A stretch of 64,000 nucleotides of DNA, taken from Turritopsis dohrnii. Its lineage: Eukaryota > Cnidaria > Hydrozoa > Anthoathecata > Oceaniidae. The position numbers and the translations under genes were made by a program. The notes under the pieces were generated by a model. The model saw nothing but the letters and a program-made list of their open reading frames with translations. It did no database searches and had not been told where the DNA came from. Shown here in pieces: positions 46,605-58,394 of this stretch (positions are counted from its first letter, which is position 1; every line of letters starts with the position of its first letter). Location of the stretch: NCBI GenBank assembly GCA_027922465.2, contig BQMF02000200.1, forward strand, positions 620,001 through 684,000, read 5' to 3'.

Positions 46605-49600
46605 ATGGCCGATCAAAGCGAGGTGAAGAAAAAGTATGGAGCTACTCTTGGAAAACAATGTGCTGCCTGGGGTTGTGAAAGCCGAAGTCTTGTCGAGTTT
46701 GAAGGAAAACGTATTTCTTCAGTATTGTCGTTTTTCACGTTTCCTAAAGATAAAGGCATGCGAAGGCTTTGGTGCAACAAAATTAAACGTGTTGATGGGA
46801 AAGATAACTTTCATGTCACTGATCATACTGTGTTGTGTGAAAAGCACTTTGCTCAATCAGATATTATTAGGACAATGGGTGGAACCAGAAAGAGACTAAA
46901 ACAAGGTGCTAAGCCCACTCTGTATGAAAACAACAACGGATCAAAAAAAAGAAAGGAACCAGTTGATAGACCATCACCACGAAAAAGAATGAAAACTTCA
47001 AAAGAAACTTTTGATGCCATAAATGAACTATATCAGCAGAAAAATAACAAGTGCTCGTTGTCAACTCGTGATGGGTTGTCTATAAAATCTGTTGTTGTAG
47101 GAGCTGATGATGTGGGAACTGAAGCACTAGAAACTCATGAGTTACCCACACAATTTGTTGTTGAAGAAGCTGATGATGTGAGAACTGAAGCACTAAGGAA
47201 TGACATCACTGTACTAACAACAGAAATTGCACACCTCAGGAAACTGCTTTTGGAAAAGCAATCTACAGTTAAAATGAAGTTTATGGAACATGTTTTATCT
47301 GATGATAACTCACTAAACCATTACACTGGTTTGCCCACTATTGCAATCTTCAAAGAACTGTACTGTTTTTTGGATCCAGGGATTTTGGGAGAAAATGTTG
47401 TTTTATATAACTACAAACTAAATGTGGAGATGGTGTTGGTCGTCCTCGTGCTCTTAGTCCACTGGAGAGTTACACATTAGTGCTAGTCCGACTGCGCAGA
47501 AATTTTGATATCCAGCATTTATCATATTTATTTGAAATCTCAGAAGGGACTGTTACTAACACCGTGCAAACGTGGATTAATCACATGTATCTTTGGCCAA
47601 CACGAGATCAAGTGAAACGTAATATGCCAGATTCAATGAAAGATAAATTCCCTGCAGTTCGTGTGATTATTGACTGTGTAGAATTTAAAGTTGCTGTTCC
47701 CAGATCATTGTTCCTTCACAAAATGATGTATTCGGACTACAAGAGTCATACTACTGTGAAGGTATTAGTGGGAATTGCGCCAGGTGGAGGATTTACATTC
47801 ATCTCTACTGCTTATCCAGGCAGTAATTCGGATAAAAGTATTGTTGTAAAAAGTGGACTACTGAACTCTGAACTATGGGAGAAAGGTGATGCCATAATGG
47901 CTGACCGTGGCTTTTTGATTGAGGCCCAGCCGGCAAAAAGTGGTTTTAAAGTGGTTTTTAATAGGTTTTTGAAGCAGTTTTTAAGAGGTTTTTTTTATGT
48001 CTCAAATGTCCGCTTTCGAAACCTCTTTTGAGAAACCTCTTTAAAACCTCTTCCTAATTCCTCTTAAAAACCTCTTTCGAAAACGTTTTAAAAACTTCTT
48101 TTCGAAAACGTTTTAAAAACCTCTTTCTTTCAGATCTTAAAAACCTCTTTAATCGGTATTTTTGCATTCTTTCTAAAACTCCTTTCAAAATACTTCTGAA
48201 CAAAAACCTCTGCAATACGGTAGGCAAATATGCCCGATGAGGAATCCGACAATGTTTCCGATTTATTGAAGATTTGAAATGAAAACATCGTATCAGTTGG
48301 TAGTTTTAATTCTTATCGACATTGGATACAATTATCTCATCAGCAAACCATAAATATTATAAATAGATAAATAAATAAAATTAACGTATATCATACATCT
48401 TATATACATCTTATATATACATCATATATATCTCATTCTTGTAAGAGGCTTAGCTTTTTACTTTTGGTAATTATAGAAAAGCGACTTTTAAATTAATTGC
48501 TATGATCGGGAAATGAACACTGGAAATTTTCCATTTCTTAGTTTAAGAAAAAAAAGTTAGATTCAACAAATTATATCAGAATTCATCTTTGAATTTAGGA
48601 TCAACAGGAGAGAATGTTTTCAATTTTTTAATAGACTTGTGAAAATTGATAGACCAGGTTATTAATCTCCTCTTTTAATTCATCCACCGCAAAAAGATAC
48701 AACTTAGTGCAAAAATAAAAACTGAAAACTGATTGTTACATGCTGAAAACAAGGATACTTTTGAAAGATTTGTACCCAACGATCCATTATTGGTAATGTT
48801 AAAATCCATTTGTCTTGCAATAAATTCCAAATCAAGGTAAATTTTGATGTTTTCCTTTGAGGTTTTTTTCGTTCCACATTCTTCAGATAAGAAGCTATAA
48901 CGTCTTTGCATGATCTCATCTCCTAAAACAAAGAAAAACCAAATTTGCAATACACTATCTCCCTTATTACTTGGTAGGAGATACGTTTGTCAATTCGTAG
49001 ATTACTTTGAAATATTCCAAACAAAAAAATAAGAAGTAAAGAAAAGTAATCAAAATCAGTTTGGATTTGTAAAAACAAAATGTCGTTTTCATCTTACTTT
49101 TTATATTATGATTTTAAAAACCAGCAGTATTATCGACATTAAATTCTTGGATTCAAAACTTATGACCACATTTTAGAAGAATTCATTAAGGTTAACATCA
49201 GTTACTCGACATTTGCTAAACTTGAATCTTTAAAAACAAAACAAAAACATCCTCTCTTCTGTAACTTGTATATGTGAACTGCTCAATATTTGAGAAATAG
49301 CTTAAAGATTCGATGTAGAATTATCATGATTCGATTCAATAAAAACGTTCTTTGTTATTGTTTTGCACCATTGCTTTTGAAATAAGAACTACTTACTTTA
49401 TTGTTCGTTTCGTCTCTACCTTGCGCTCTAGCAGAATGAAAATTCTTTGAACTTTTCTGCTACAAGACACGCGCAAAAATATAGGACGGGGGAAAATGAA
49501 AAAATGATAACAAAAAAAAACAAACAAACAATATATAATATATTGATGAAATCTTTTATTCATAATTAAAAATTATACATAGAAATAACAATGAGATAGA

Positions 49601-50155
49601 TATTCCAATACATATTTTAACAACAAAGCTAATCATAGTGTTGACTATAACGCGCATAGTATTTTTGTCAACCCCCTTAAAGCAAACAGTTTTCTTTTAG
49701 TGTTAAAGAGGTCTTTAAAATACCTCTTTAAGAAAACCTATAAAAAACCTCTTTAAAACTCCCAGAGAAAAGCTGAAGACATTGCAGTGTTATCGATACG
49801 AAAATAAAACCGATTAAAGACGTTTTTAAAAACACGGCTTCAAAAATCAGTTTTAAATGCGTTTTTGACACCACTTAATAAAGCAGTTTTTTGCAAAACC
49901 ATAAAGACACCAAAAAAAGAGGTTTTAAAAACGTTTTGTGCCGGCTGGGGGAGTATGCCACAGTTCACAGAATCAGAGGTAGTAAAAAGTCAGCAAATAG
50001 CTGCAGAGAGGATACACGTGGAACGAATGATACAAAGAATTAAATGCTTTCATATATTTGACCGTGTAATTCCTGTAAATATGCTTGGACCACTAAATCA
50101 AATCATATCAGTTTGTGCAATGCTTTGCAACTTTCAATGCCCTATCTTACAGTGA
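46605..50155 (+). pseudogene. THAP-domain DDE transposase of ISL2EU type, frameshifted and interrupted
   Basis: The ATG at 46605 has good context (AAAATGG). Residues ~13-90 form a THAP zinc finger: C-x4-C (QCAAWGC), FFTFP, LWCNKI, then HTVLCEKHF (C2CH). A basic stretch and a Leu-rich helix follow. A frameshift near 47425 breaks the frame, which continues in 47480-47920 with the DDE domain: IIDCVEF (first Asp), PGSNSDKS, and MADRGFLIE (Asp). The 2 kb element at 47925-49949 follows, then QFTESEVVKSQQIAAERIHVERMIQRIK (the E of VER is the third acidic residue) and a stop at 50155. About 15 residues around the insertion are missing. The protein would have excised and inserted the element through its TIRs. 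Confidence 0.8.
47925..49949. mobile_element. 2.0 kb TIR element nested in the transposase
   Basis: Ends CCCAGCCGGCAAAAAGTGG and, inverted, CCCAGCCGGCACAAAACG. Subterminal zones (47940-48200 and 49695-49930) carry many AAAACCTCTTT or AAAAACGTTTT words. The core is AT-rich and non-coding. The flanking protein sequence is colinear (LIE|...QFTE). Superfamily not determined; the subterminal arrays resemble those of CACTA-like elements. Confidence 0.75.
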
Positions 50156-50281
50156 CAATTTTTATTGTAGACAAAAGAGTCAGATTATGTTTTAATGTAT
50201 GTATTACCAAAAAGCTTAACAACACAACATTCAAGTCAGTTAAAAAACTACACAAAATTATGTGTCAATAATTATCTGCAG

Positions 50282-52595
50282 TCACAATTTCTCGGAACGT
50301 TCTTTTGCAATCTCAGGCAACATGTACCGAAAGTAAAAATCCATTATTTTCGCTTGAAGATCTTCCCAGTAGTTCTTGTCAAACAAAACACGATCTATAA
50401 CAAGTCCTTTCGAAGTAAAAAATATGAAATCACACCATGTTTGTGTTGTTAAAGCTAACTGCATTTGTATCTGGTTGTAATATGAGTGTTTTTTATTGAT
50501 TGTTATGTGCCCTGAATTGGTATCAAACTCTATGCATGGATTTTTAGAAATCAAGCATACTAATTTAGGGTCCATATCTTTGTATTGATGACTGCATTTG
50601 ACTTCAAGAATGCCATATGAACCATTAAAATTGACTTTTCCATCTGGAGTTGCCCCTAATATGTAATTCACTGAGTCAATAACAAGACCACATGATTCCA
50701 CAATAACATTGTATCCTTTTATTTTCATGAATCTTTCATAGTGCTGAATAGCAATAGGCTCGTGAAACCTTCCATATTCGAATTTCATATTGAGCACATT
50801 ACTTGGTTTCTGTCCATTTATTATGTTCGAAGCAAGAGTTTTAAATCCCCTGTCAGTTTTTGGGGTACAAATTCTGTTGCACAATGACGCAGTGAATCTT
50901 TCTTTGCGGTAACTAAACCAAGTAGGGTTGTCTGCTTGGTCACGAGTTTCTGCTTCAATTTTGACAGAGTCTTGAGATTGATCTTGGAGCTTTTTTAAGA
51001 GCAACAGTTTTTGATTTTCAACTACATGAATATCTTTAATGTAGTCATGAAGCACATACAGATTCCATTCAAATGGAAACGGTGGATAATTAACGAAAAA
51101 GCTGCTCTCATTATTGCAATTAAATTTTTGTTCATCGAAATAAACCACAAAGTCAGGTGGCATCAATGGGCACTGATAACTCAAAAGTGACCCTGATGAC
51201 ATGGGGCCAAACGGTGTAGATAAGTTTTTGGGCTGTCATTAATAATGCTGAGAGCATGAACTTTTGGATGCATACTTGCTAAATTTGAAAGTAGTCCCTT
51301 TAAGCTAGCGTTACTGAAATCATTTTCTGGATTGGATCTTGAATCGTACAACGTTGAAGCAATTCCTTTTTTATTGGACATCTCTTCAGCATTTGACATA
51401 CTTTTGGCCTTTTTTGCAGTTGGTGATTTAATTGTTAGTTCCGTAACTGGTGGTTTTTCTAAATGCTCACGAGCTTGTGGTACATTCCACACACATGGTC
51501 TTGATGTGCAGGCTTTAGGCTATGGTATCATAGCTAACTTGTCAAGAACCCATTTTGCTAACAGTTTCATGACCGCATAAGCATGTGAACACATACCTGC
51601 ACGGCCAGCTGGACATTGACAAAACACATGACGAACATCAGCACTCATTTTATCAATAACTACAAAAACCCATCTGACTAGGTTTTATAAACAAGCCACT
51701 GACACTGCTTTGACATAAAATATTCCAGCATCTTGTTTTGCATACATAGTGCTGGTGTCAATAAACTTTTCTTCGATGAGCTGCTCACCACGATGAAAAT
51801 GTTTTTTAATTTTGCTGGGTTTTGCTTGAAACGTATTATTCACCATGTCATAATATCGGTCAATATTATTGATGGTAAATTGAGGAATACCAGTTAACGA
51901 CTTTGACCAACCATTTAAATCCAAAGTATTAGTAAGTTCAGCTTTCAAGAAATCTGGCATATCTGGAAGAGATCCTTCCTGCCAAGTTGGGCGTAGAATT
52001 TTGCCCATCTCCTGTGCTTTTTTCAACAACCACACCTTTTCAGTAGTTGGATCAACGATTTTATCAGCATTTCCATTTTCAAAATACTTCCAGACTCTAA
52101 AATATGAAAAGTTCAGTTTTCCATTAAGATGCAAAATTATTGTTAATATAGCACAATCAACTGCCGATAATCAGAATATAGTTAAGCCAATATTTTCAAA
52201 AATGAAAAGCTAATATTTTAAAAAGGAAGACTTTAATTACTTACCTTAACTGGGCATCTTTTAATGAGTTTATACCACGTAATGTATCACCTCGAAAGAG
52301 AAGCCAATCTTTAAGATGGGCTAGAGAGTAACTACCCAGTTTTTGCAAATCAACTTTCACATGAATATTGTCAACATCATTCTCAGTCAGCAGTACAGAT
52401 GATGGATCTAAAAGTGCACAGATTGATATTACATTATAATAATGGTCGCAGAAAGAATTTTGATTCACTCCTGATCCTTGGAATATATTCCAAAGCCATA
52501 AGTATGAGCTTGAAACAAACACAAAACTACACACCTACAACTTGGAATAACTCATTAAAATCTTCAATTTCCAATTCGTGTTCGTTTTCATTCAT
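50282..52595 (-). pseudogene. SWIM zinc finger + YqaJ nuclease gene of ISL2EU element, disrupted
   Basis: Exon 1 52535-52595 (ATG at 52593-52595; MNENEHELEIEDF), exon 2 52245-52407, exon 3 50282-52096, all with GT/AG borders. Exon 3 holds a SWIM finger (FCQCPAGRAGMCSHAYAVM) near 51560-51620 and a CTSRPCVWNVP motif. The YqaJ-type nuclease domain is at 50300-50960: RKERFTASLCNRI, FEYGRFHEPIAIQHYE, LGATPDGKV, ILEVKCSHQ, and YYNQIQMQLALT. The D of ATPDG and E-x-K of EVKC are the nuclease active-site pattern. There is a TAG stop after AMIP near 51520, a frameshift near 51675, and another near 51200, so no intact product is expected. Confidence 0.75.
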
Positions 52596-52901
52596 TGTTT
52601 CTTCAAGTAATATAAAAAAATATACACTGCATGCACACCAAAACACTTCTTGTCCTGTTAAGCGCGCCTTATTTTGATAGAAGTGTAACCTAGAATTAAT
52701 GGCGATAACAACTTTTTTCGTAAATATAATGGAGAAAACAGCCTTCAACTAAAAAATATTGAATTATCTCCGCTATTGAAAGCCACACACTCGGAAAAAT
52801 AAAAATTATAAACTTCAGATTTTTGTTTGCTGTTTCGAACACCGACAGCCTCTGTTTGGTGCGAAAGAGAAATATTGCATCATAATTAATGAAAAGGTCT
52901 A

Positions 52902-53337
52902 TTGGTCCATCGACAACGAAACGTTTAATTTTATCGAGAGTAATTACGGTAAACTAACATGCGATAGATTGTCTGACTATTTAAACAAGAAAACATTAAT
53001 GTTAGATTCTAAATTTCATTGTCCCGGTACTTCAGGAGTAAATGCATTCGCTCAAAATTGGCAAGGAGAACTAAACTGGCTTTGCTCTCCAGTTAAACTA
53101 ATTGGGAAAACATTAAAGCATTCATTGGCTTGTTAGGCTAAAGCCGTTTTATTTGTACCCGATTGGAAGTCTTCTTATTTTTGGCCATTATTAACACGTG
53201 ATGGAAGATCATTTAAACCTTTTGTAAAGCATTTTTTGTATTTAGATCCTTTGTATGTCAATAATTGTAACACAGATAGCTTTTTTGACGGATTTGCTTG
53301 CTTCAAAGCGCATGCTTTGTTTATTGATTTTTCGTAA
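52902..53337 (+). pseudogene. DIRS-like RNase H end / methylase-like region
   Basis: In frame: WSIDNETFNFI, LTCDRLSDYLNKK, FHCPGTSGVNAFAQNW, NWLCSPVKLIGKTLKH, one TAG stop, VLFVPDWKSSYFWPLL, FFDGFACFKAHALFIDFS. This order matches the segment after RNase H in DIRS elements (the DAM-like methylase region starts here). The tyrosine recombinase ORF expected nearby was not found. Confidence 0.72.
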
Positions 53338-53865
53338 TTGAATTATTTTTTTTCTTTAAATTTTGGATTAATCTGAAACAAGAACCAAATGGCGCAAAAC
53401 GGTAGCAGCAAAAGTACTTGCCACAAGAATACTTTTGAAATTTTACTTAAAGTTCTTAAAAGTTCTGTAAACGTTATCTCTTGAAATATCTTACTGGTGG
53501 AAAACAGGCATAAACGATAATAATGTTTCAAATTACTAACTCGTGGAAATAGGGTCCAATTGTAACACACCAGAAATTTAATTTATTAGAGAACAAACGA
53601 ATTATGCATGCATGAGCTGTTTATAACGTACGTTTTTTTTATAAGAGCTTAATGTATAGCTTGCTGTGTGTATAAATTGTAATGCTTGAGCTCGGGGGTA
53701 TTTTTTAGCTATAGGTACATGCTAGTTTTTAAATATTTATACAGGATAACCGCTTCAATAAAAAATACTGCTATCAACACAAACCCTGCAACAAAAAAGT
53801 TAAATAACGAAAAAGTGAAAACTTTCGTACATATTGATATAATATGAAAACAACAAACAATAAAA
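53338..53865. other. no recognised gene
   Basis: AT-rich. Possibly the decayed 3' end of the DIRS-like element. I see no tyrosine recombinase motif or clear inverted terminal repeat. Confidence 0.4.
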
Positions 53866-53878
53866 TAAATTAATAAAA

Positions 53879-53909
<31 letters not shown>

Positions 53910-54139
53910 ACAAATAAATAAATAAATAAATAAATATAGATAAAGTGGACTAGGAATGCAAAATGAGACAGAAAGTGTTCAAGAGAAAAAGTATGAGCCA
54001 CAATCGATATTTGTGTAACACATTTAAAAATTAAACATCTTAAATTAAAATCTATGCAATATGATTTTTCTTTTATAATCATGGAAACTGTGAGACTTTC
54101 TAATGTCCAATGGAAGTTCGTTATATAACTTCGCACCCA

Positions 54140-56417
54140 CACTGACAGTTTTAGCGGAGTCATTGCGACTCTTAAAAGGGAGTCATTGAACAATGATAAC
54201 CTAAGGGTGTAAATCAGATGATACAGAGAGCATCTTAAGGGAGTCATTTTGCTTTGAAGGGGTGTCAATTTCAATTTCCTTAAAATGACCACCTTGAAGG
54301 GAATCAATTTGACTCCTTTAAGTGATTATAAGTGATGTAAGTTAAATGGCTCTTTAAGGGAATCATTTTGATGCTCTTCAGAGAGTCAAATCGAAAAACA
54401 AAGCCACTGTTTTGCACGCTTTAAAAAATTTTACGTAAGCAATTCTTTAAATGAGAGTCTCAGATGTCACATAACGGTATAAAAGATTTTACACCTTCAA
54501 ACAATAAAAATACGGTTATTAACTCTTAGGGGTACTTTCTTTGCATTTGACTAAATAATTATTCTTTTGTATAGATATTTGCCTGTATAATCACAAAAAT
54601 TGTAAACTTATTTAATACGACCGTACGATTGCATTGATTAAAAAAAACATCTATAATTTATCAACTTCACTGGTTCACTGATTTCATTGGTAACATATAC
54701 TTATTTCATATTAGGAGGTTTGTAGTTGTACTATTCTTGGAATCTTTTCTTGATGAAATTGAATGTGTCCGTGTGACTGACAGTTTCTTTCATTTGTTTT
54801 CTTGTTCTTAAATAATTGGCTATTATTATTCTATATGATAAGTTAGCTTGCTTACTCCTCAGATTGCTTTTAAAGAACAACAAAACAACACTGATGATGG
54901 CCAACAAAACACGGTCGGCTATGCAGACAGTAACTGAATATGTTATAAGTACGCTGTTTTTCCTTTATCAGCCATAGACTTCAAATAAAGGTTTTTGGGG
55001 AAAAGCTAAATGATTTTGAATGATTAGCTACTATATTTTGGTTACTTGTGACAGCTTTAATTTTTACAGTATATTACTTTTTCTTTAGATTCTTATCATG
55101 AAATTTTCCTGTAAATTTGATTGCTCTTATAAAACAGTCAATTACAAATGGCTCGTGCGACATTTTTGGAACTTTCATGCAATCCAGGGCAACTTCGCTA
55201 TTCAATGCAATTCTTTTGGATGTGTATTGAAATTCAAAAATCAAAAGAGCTGTGCAAAAACATCAAAGTTTAACATGAAGACTTAGTTCAGAGAATGATA
55301 CACTCGAAGTGACCTTTAGATATCAATGCAAGTGACAATAATCTTGCTGGTGATAGCAGTGATGATGAAGATGTTGATGATCAGTTTTTTGAGCCGCACT
55401 GTTCCATGAATGATGATGATGGTGTAGCAAATGTTTTAATTGAACTAAGAGAAATGCATGACATTACTCAAAGTGCAATTTTTTTATTTGTAATCAAATT
55501 ATTGTTATAGTTTCATTTGTAAAAGTCATTATTCGGCTGTATGTGACGTAATTTTTTAAAAGTTTTATCTTATTTAGTCTGCAATCCAAAATTCAATTTT
55601 TTTTTGTGTTTGTATTTTCACTATTTTCGAGACAGAATTGGTATTCCTTTTGAGTGAAATATTAATTAACACAAATTAGCGCCGTGAAAAACTTTCTTCG
55701 TGGTTTTTCCTCGTTCTCGGTCTACCTTTTATTGAAAAGTGGGGGAGACAATCGAATTATACTATATAAAAAAGAGATATTGTATATCGTAGAAATTAAA
55801 AAACACTCAAAAAATATTTGTTGTTATGAAATATCCAAGTTTATATATAAGCTATTTGCGTTTTCATAAATGTTTTTGTATGTATGTATTCATAGTGTTT
55901 TATATGAAAAGATCAATATATGATTTCAAGTAAATGGCATTGTTTTCTTAATTATCTTGAGATCACCATGAAATCCGGGGGCAAGATCAACAAGATGACC
56001 AAGCGTTGAGAATATTATAATACTGGAATGGGAGTCATTTAATATTAACACATTATGCCCAGAAGGGCGTCATTTGATATCAACGCAATGATGCTCTGAA
56101 GGGAGTCATAGCGGATTGAAGCTCTTAAGGTGATAAAAAAATGACTCTTATTTGAGCATTAATTCAAAATGATACTCAAACGGGAGTCACAAAATGAGAA
56201 TCGTAAGAGAGTCATTTTCAAACGACTCCCTTTGAAGAGTCAGAAATATCGCCATTTTTGAGAACTGAAAGGGAGTCATTCATGGTAATGAGAAGCTAAA
56301 GGGAGTAAAAAAAGATACTTGTAAGGGAGTCAAAATGACTCGCAAAAGGAGTCGCCACAGGCACTCTGAAATGACTCCCTTAGAGTTCTCATATTGACTC
56401 TCGAAAAATTGTCAGTG
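54140..56417. mobile_element. 2.3 kb CACTG-ended element with GGGAGTCATTT arrays
   Basis: TIR CACTGACAGTTTT at the left and, inverted, CACTGACAATTTTTC at the right. More than 20 GGGAGTCATTT-like words crowd the two ends (54150-54410 and 56025-56400) in both orientations. TG is duplicated at the borders, which fits a 2 bp target. CACTG ends, dense subterminal repeats and a short target are CACTA/EnSpm-like (inference). It contains relics of a zinc-finger ORF (55098-55500). Confidence 0.75.
55098..55500 (+). pseudogene. decayed C2H2 zinc-finger ORF in the CACTG-ended element
   Basis: Starts ATG with MKFSCKFDCSYKT...LVRHFWNFH, one C2H2-like finger (C-x3-C...H-x4-H), followed by IQCNSFGC. After a frame change it reads SDDEDVDDQFFEPHCSM and ANVLIELREMHDITQSAIF. 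The layout (finger, acidic stretch, short helical segment) recurs in transposon-encoded proteins that I have seen in fish and cnidarians. Truncated, no transposase domain. Confidence 0.45.
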
Positions 56418-56961
56418 CATAAAATAAGAACTACATCTTGCTGCACCTAGCTTTATCTTTGGTAATTTCAACATGTTGGAAGCATTTCTGGTTTTCCTTG
56501 AGTAGCCATTTATTTCAAAATAACCCATCATGTTGGAGCAGGTATCACCGTCCAATGTTTTTCTAAGAGTCAGGCAGGCACGTCTTCTCGTGAGGTCGTA
56601 AATAGACTCGATACTGTCATTGAGAGCTACATCTCTTGCTCTCCTGTCGATGGAATGTAAGCGCTGTATCTGAGTGTTGGTAAAGTTCACATTGGCTAAA
56701 CAATTGAACGTAATTGTAGGAACGACGAGAGAGTTATAAACACGCTCAGCTGAGACTTTATCCAGGTTTTGTTGCAGTGATTCCAGCAGCCGCAGTTTTG
56801 AACACGCCTTTTTGTACATTTTATTGAAATTTTCGTTCAAAGACAAAGTAGAATCAATCACTGATCCAATGTATTTGTAACTTTCTGTGTACTAAATTTC
56901 GGTGAAACCGAAGGATAGTTGTAATGGTGAGCAATAAGCATGTAGTGCCGTAGCCAGCCTT

Positions 56962-57830
56962 TTTTATCAGAAATAAAATCACCACAGCATGAAATTAATT
57001 CATTTGAGGTGACAGATACTTGAAATTTCTATTGCATTTCTTTAAATGATTTCCTAAAGCAATATCACCCGCTCTGACCCTGAAATTACCAACTGAATGG
57101 AAGGAGTATTCACCTACTTCTGAGCACTCTTTACTAGTGTCTCTATGTCCTCTTAAGGGAATGCATAGCCTACCACATAAAATTATGGTATCTACTATTG
57201 AATTCAAAAATATCCGATTTTGCTGAACTCTTTTAGAATAAGACGCAGATATTAATTCATTGATACTCCTGTTGGAACCACATTGACTATTTCGTAAAGA
57301 AGTCAAAATAAATGTCGTGTCTTTGTGAAGCTGACTTTTCTTATGCTTCTTGAAAATAGATGTGCCAATGGACTTGACCTTTAATTATAAGCACTGCAGC
57401 TCCTGTTGAATTTGAGGCTACCTTGTGACTTAATAGGGAACATTGAATGCAAAATGCAGCATTCAAATGCTGAGAGTAAGCAAGCCAAGAGTGCTTTGTA
57501 AGCCAAGGGTATCTAAAGTTTCTGTTCTTCTTGTCCTTAGGGAAAAAAAAGGATGCTACCGTAACTTTCACTTCATTAACATGAACAATAACTTCTGCAT
57601 CCGGCAAATTAGGAGCCTTGATGTTATATGTTCCAACATTATATTTTCCCACACCATTCATGTAGTCATGGGGAAAACTCGCTTTCTCAGACAAACATGA
57701 AGAAATATCTGCAGTAGAACTAGTGTTATTGGTGATTGGACTATCTTTTCTTACATTTACATCTTCCTCCTTTTTACATTTTGATTTTGAGGTAAACAAT
57801 GGTGTACAGGACTGAAAGAGAGGCATATTT
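56962..57830 (-). pseudogene. hAT-family (TTF zinc finger / DUF4371, ZMYM-like) transposase, N-terminal part
   Basis: The ATG near 57826 opens a segment with a TTF-type finger (FRYPWLTKHSWLAYSQHLNA, FCIQCSLLSH). In the next frame (57306-56995) come ILCGRLCIPLRGHRDTS, FRVRAGDIALGNHL and FKYLSPQMN, the start of the DUF4371 domain of hAT-like transposases. A frameshift near 57320 separates the two. The C-terminal catalytic and dimerisation parts are missing, since the truncated LINE starts at 56960. Confidence 0.65.
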
Positions 57831-57894
57831 AAACTCTTTCGAGACTTTTTTTTTCAAAATCACAAGAGGTACAGATGATTTGGCTGGTAAGATG

Positions 57895-58390
57895 ACAAAT
57901 TTAGTATCTCACTATCATCGTAAAACAATATCGAAATAGGTGTGTAACATTCATTACTAATTCGTGGAGAAATAACATTATTGAAAATAACTTGATACCT
58001 AGTTTCTCCACAAGTAGGATACAAAAAGGTGTACCTTTCGTACTAAACACTTGATAGAGCCAAAACACACAAAAAAGATGACCATACATGTTTTGAACGC
58101 ATATAAATAGCTTCTTGTTGAACAAGGCAAGCAGAATTCAAACCTGTATCTACAGAATGCTTAGATACAGAATACTTTAAAATGGACTCCATACACGAAA
58201 AACATTCTTTGTGACTGCCAAAAAGAGATAAAAATAATGGATGTTGAGCATAAAATTCAGCATGCATAAATAACTCAGTACTTTTTGCTGCTCGTAGTTC
58301 ATCCACAAACGAGTTAGAACCAGTAAGCACCAGAGATGGACAGCTATACAACCAATCTCCATTTGCTTTGGATCTAAAGAAGCAGAGGGA
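57895..58390 (-). pseudogene. OTU/vertnin-like domain relic
   Basis: After an acceptor (CTTCTTTAG, ~58378) it reads SKANGDWLYSCPSLVLTGS, FVDELRAAKSTELFMHAEFYA and VWSSFLCVLALSSV. After a frameshift it continues to PISILFYDDSEIL and SYQPNHLYLL. The layout, G-D-x-x at the start and N-H near the end, is that of OTU-like/vertnin-like domains. At the expected catalytic Cys there is Trp (GDWLYS). A stop follows, and the hAT relic starts about 65 bp downstream in the same orientation. Confidence 0.45.
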
Positions 58391-58394
58391 AAAG

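Larger units (their letters stand above)
46526..52899. mobile_element. ISL2EU-like DNA transposon (6.4 kb incl. nested insertion)
   Basis: The left end GTCCTTTTCATTAATTATTG and the right end, inverted, GACCTTTTCATTAATTATGA are matching TIRs, flanked by TA on both sides (46524-46525, 52900-52901). Inside, convergent genes encode a THAP/DDE transposase (+) and a SWIM/YqaJ nuclease protein (-). That pairing and a 2 bp target are characteristic of ISL2EU. Without the nested element at 47925-49949 it is about 4.35 kb. Both genes carry disabling changes. Confidence 0.85.
53866..56960 (-). mobile_element. 5'-truncated LINE copy, split by a DNA transposon
   Basis: The minus-strand RT C-terminal region reads SYKYIGSVIDSTLSLNENF, KMYKKACSKLRLLESL, VYNSLVVPTITFNCLANV and IQRLHSIDRRARDV in 56418-56900. 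After the insertion at 54140-56417 it continues GAKLYNELPLDIRKSHSFHDY in 54040-54139. A (TTTA)n tail lies at 53866-53935. The 5' part, including the catalytic RT, is missing. The LINE appears inserted in the hAT relic that begins at about 56962. Confidence 0.75.

Noticed and set aside
46526..52899. Host THAP-domain gene
   Set aside because: TIRs, TA duplication, DDE domain and the convergent SWIM/YqaJ gene show it is a transposon.
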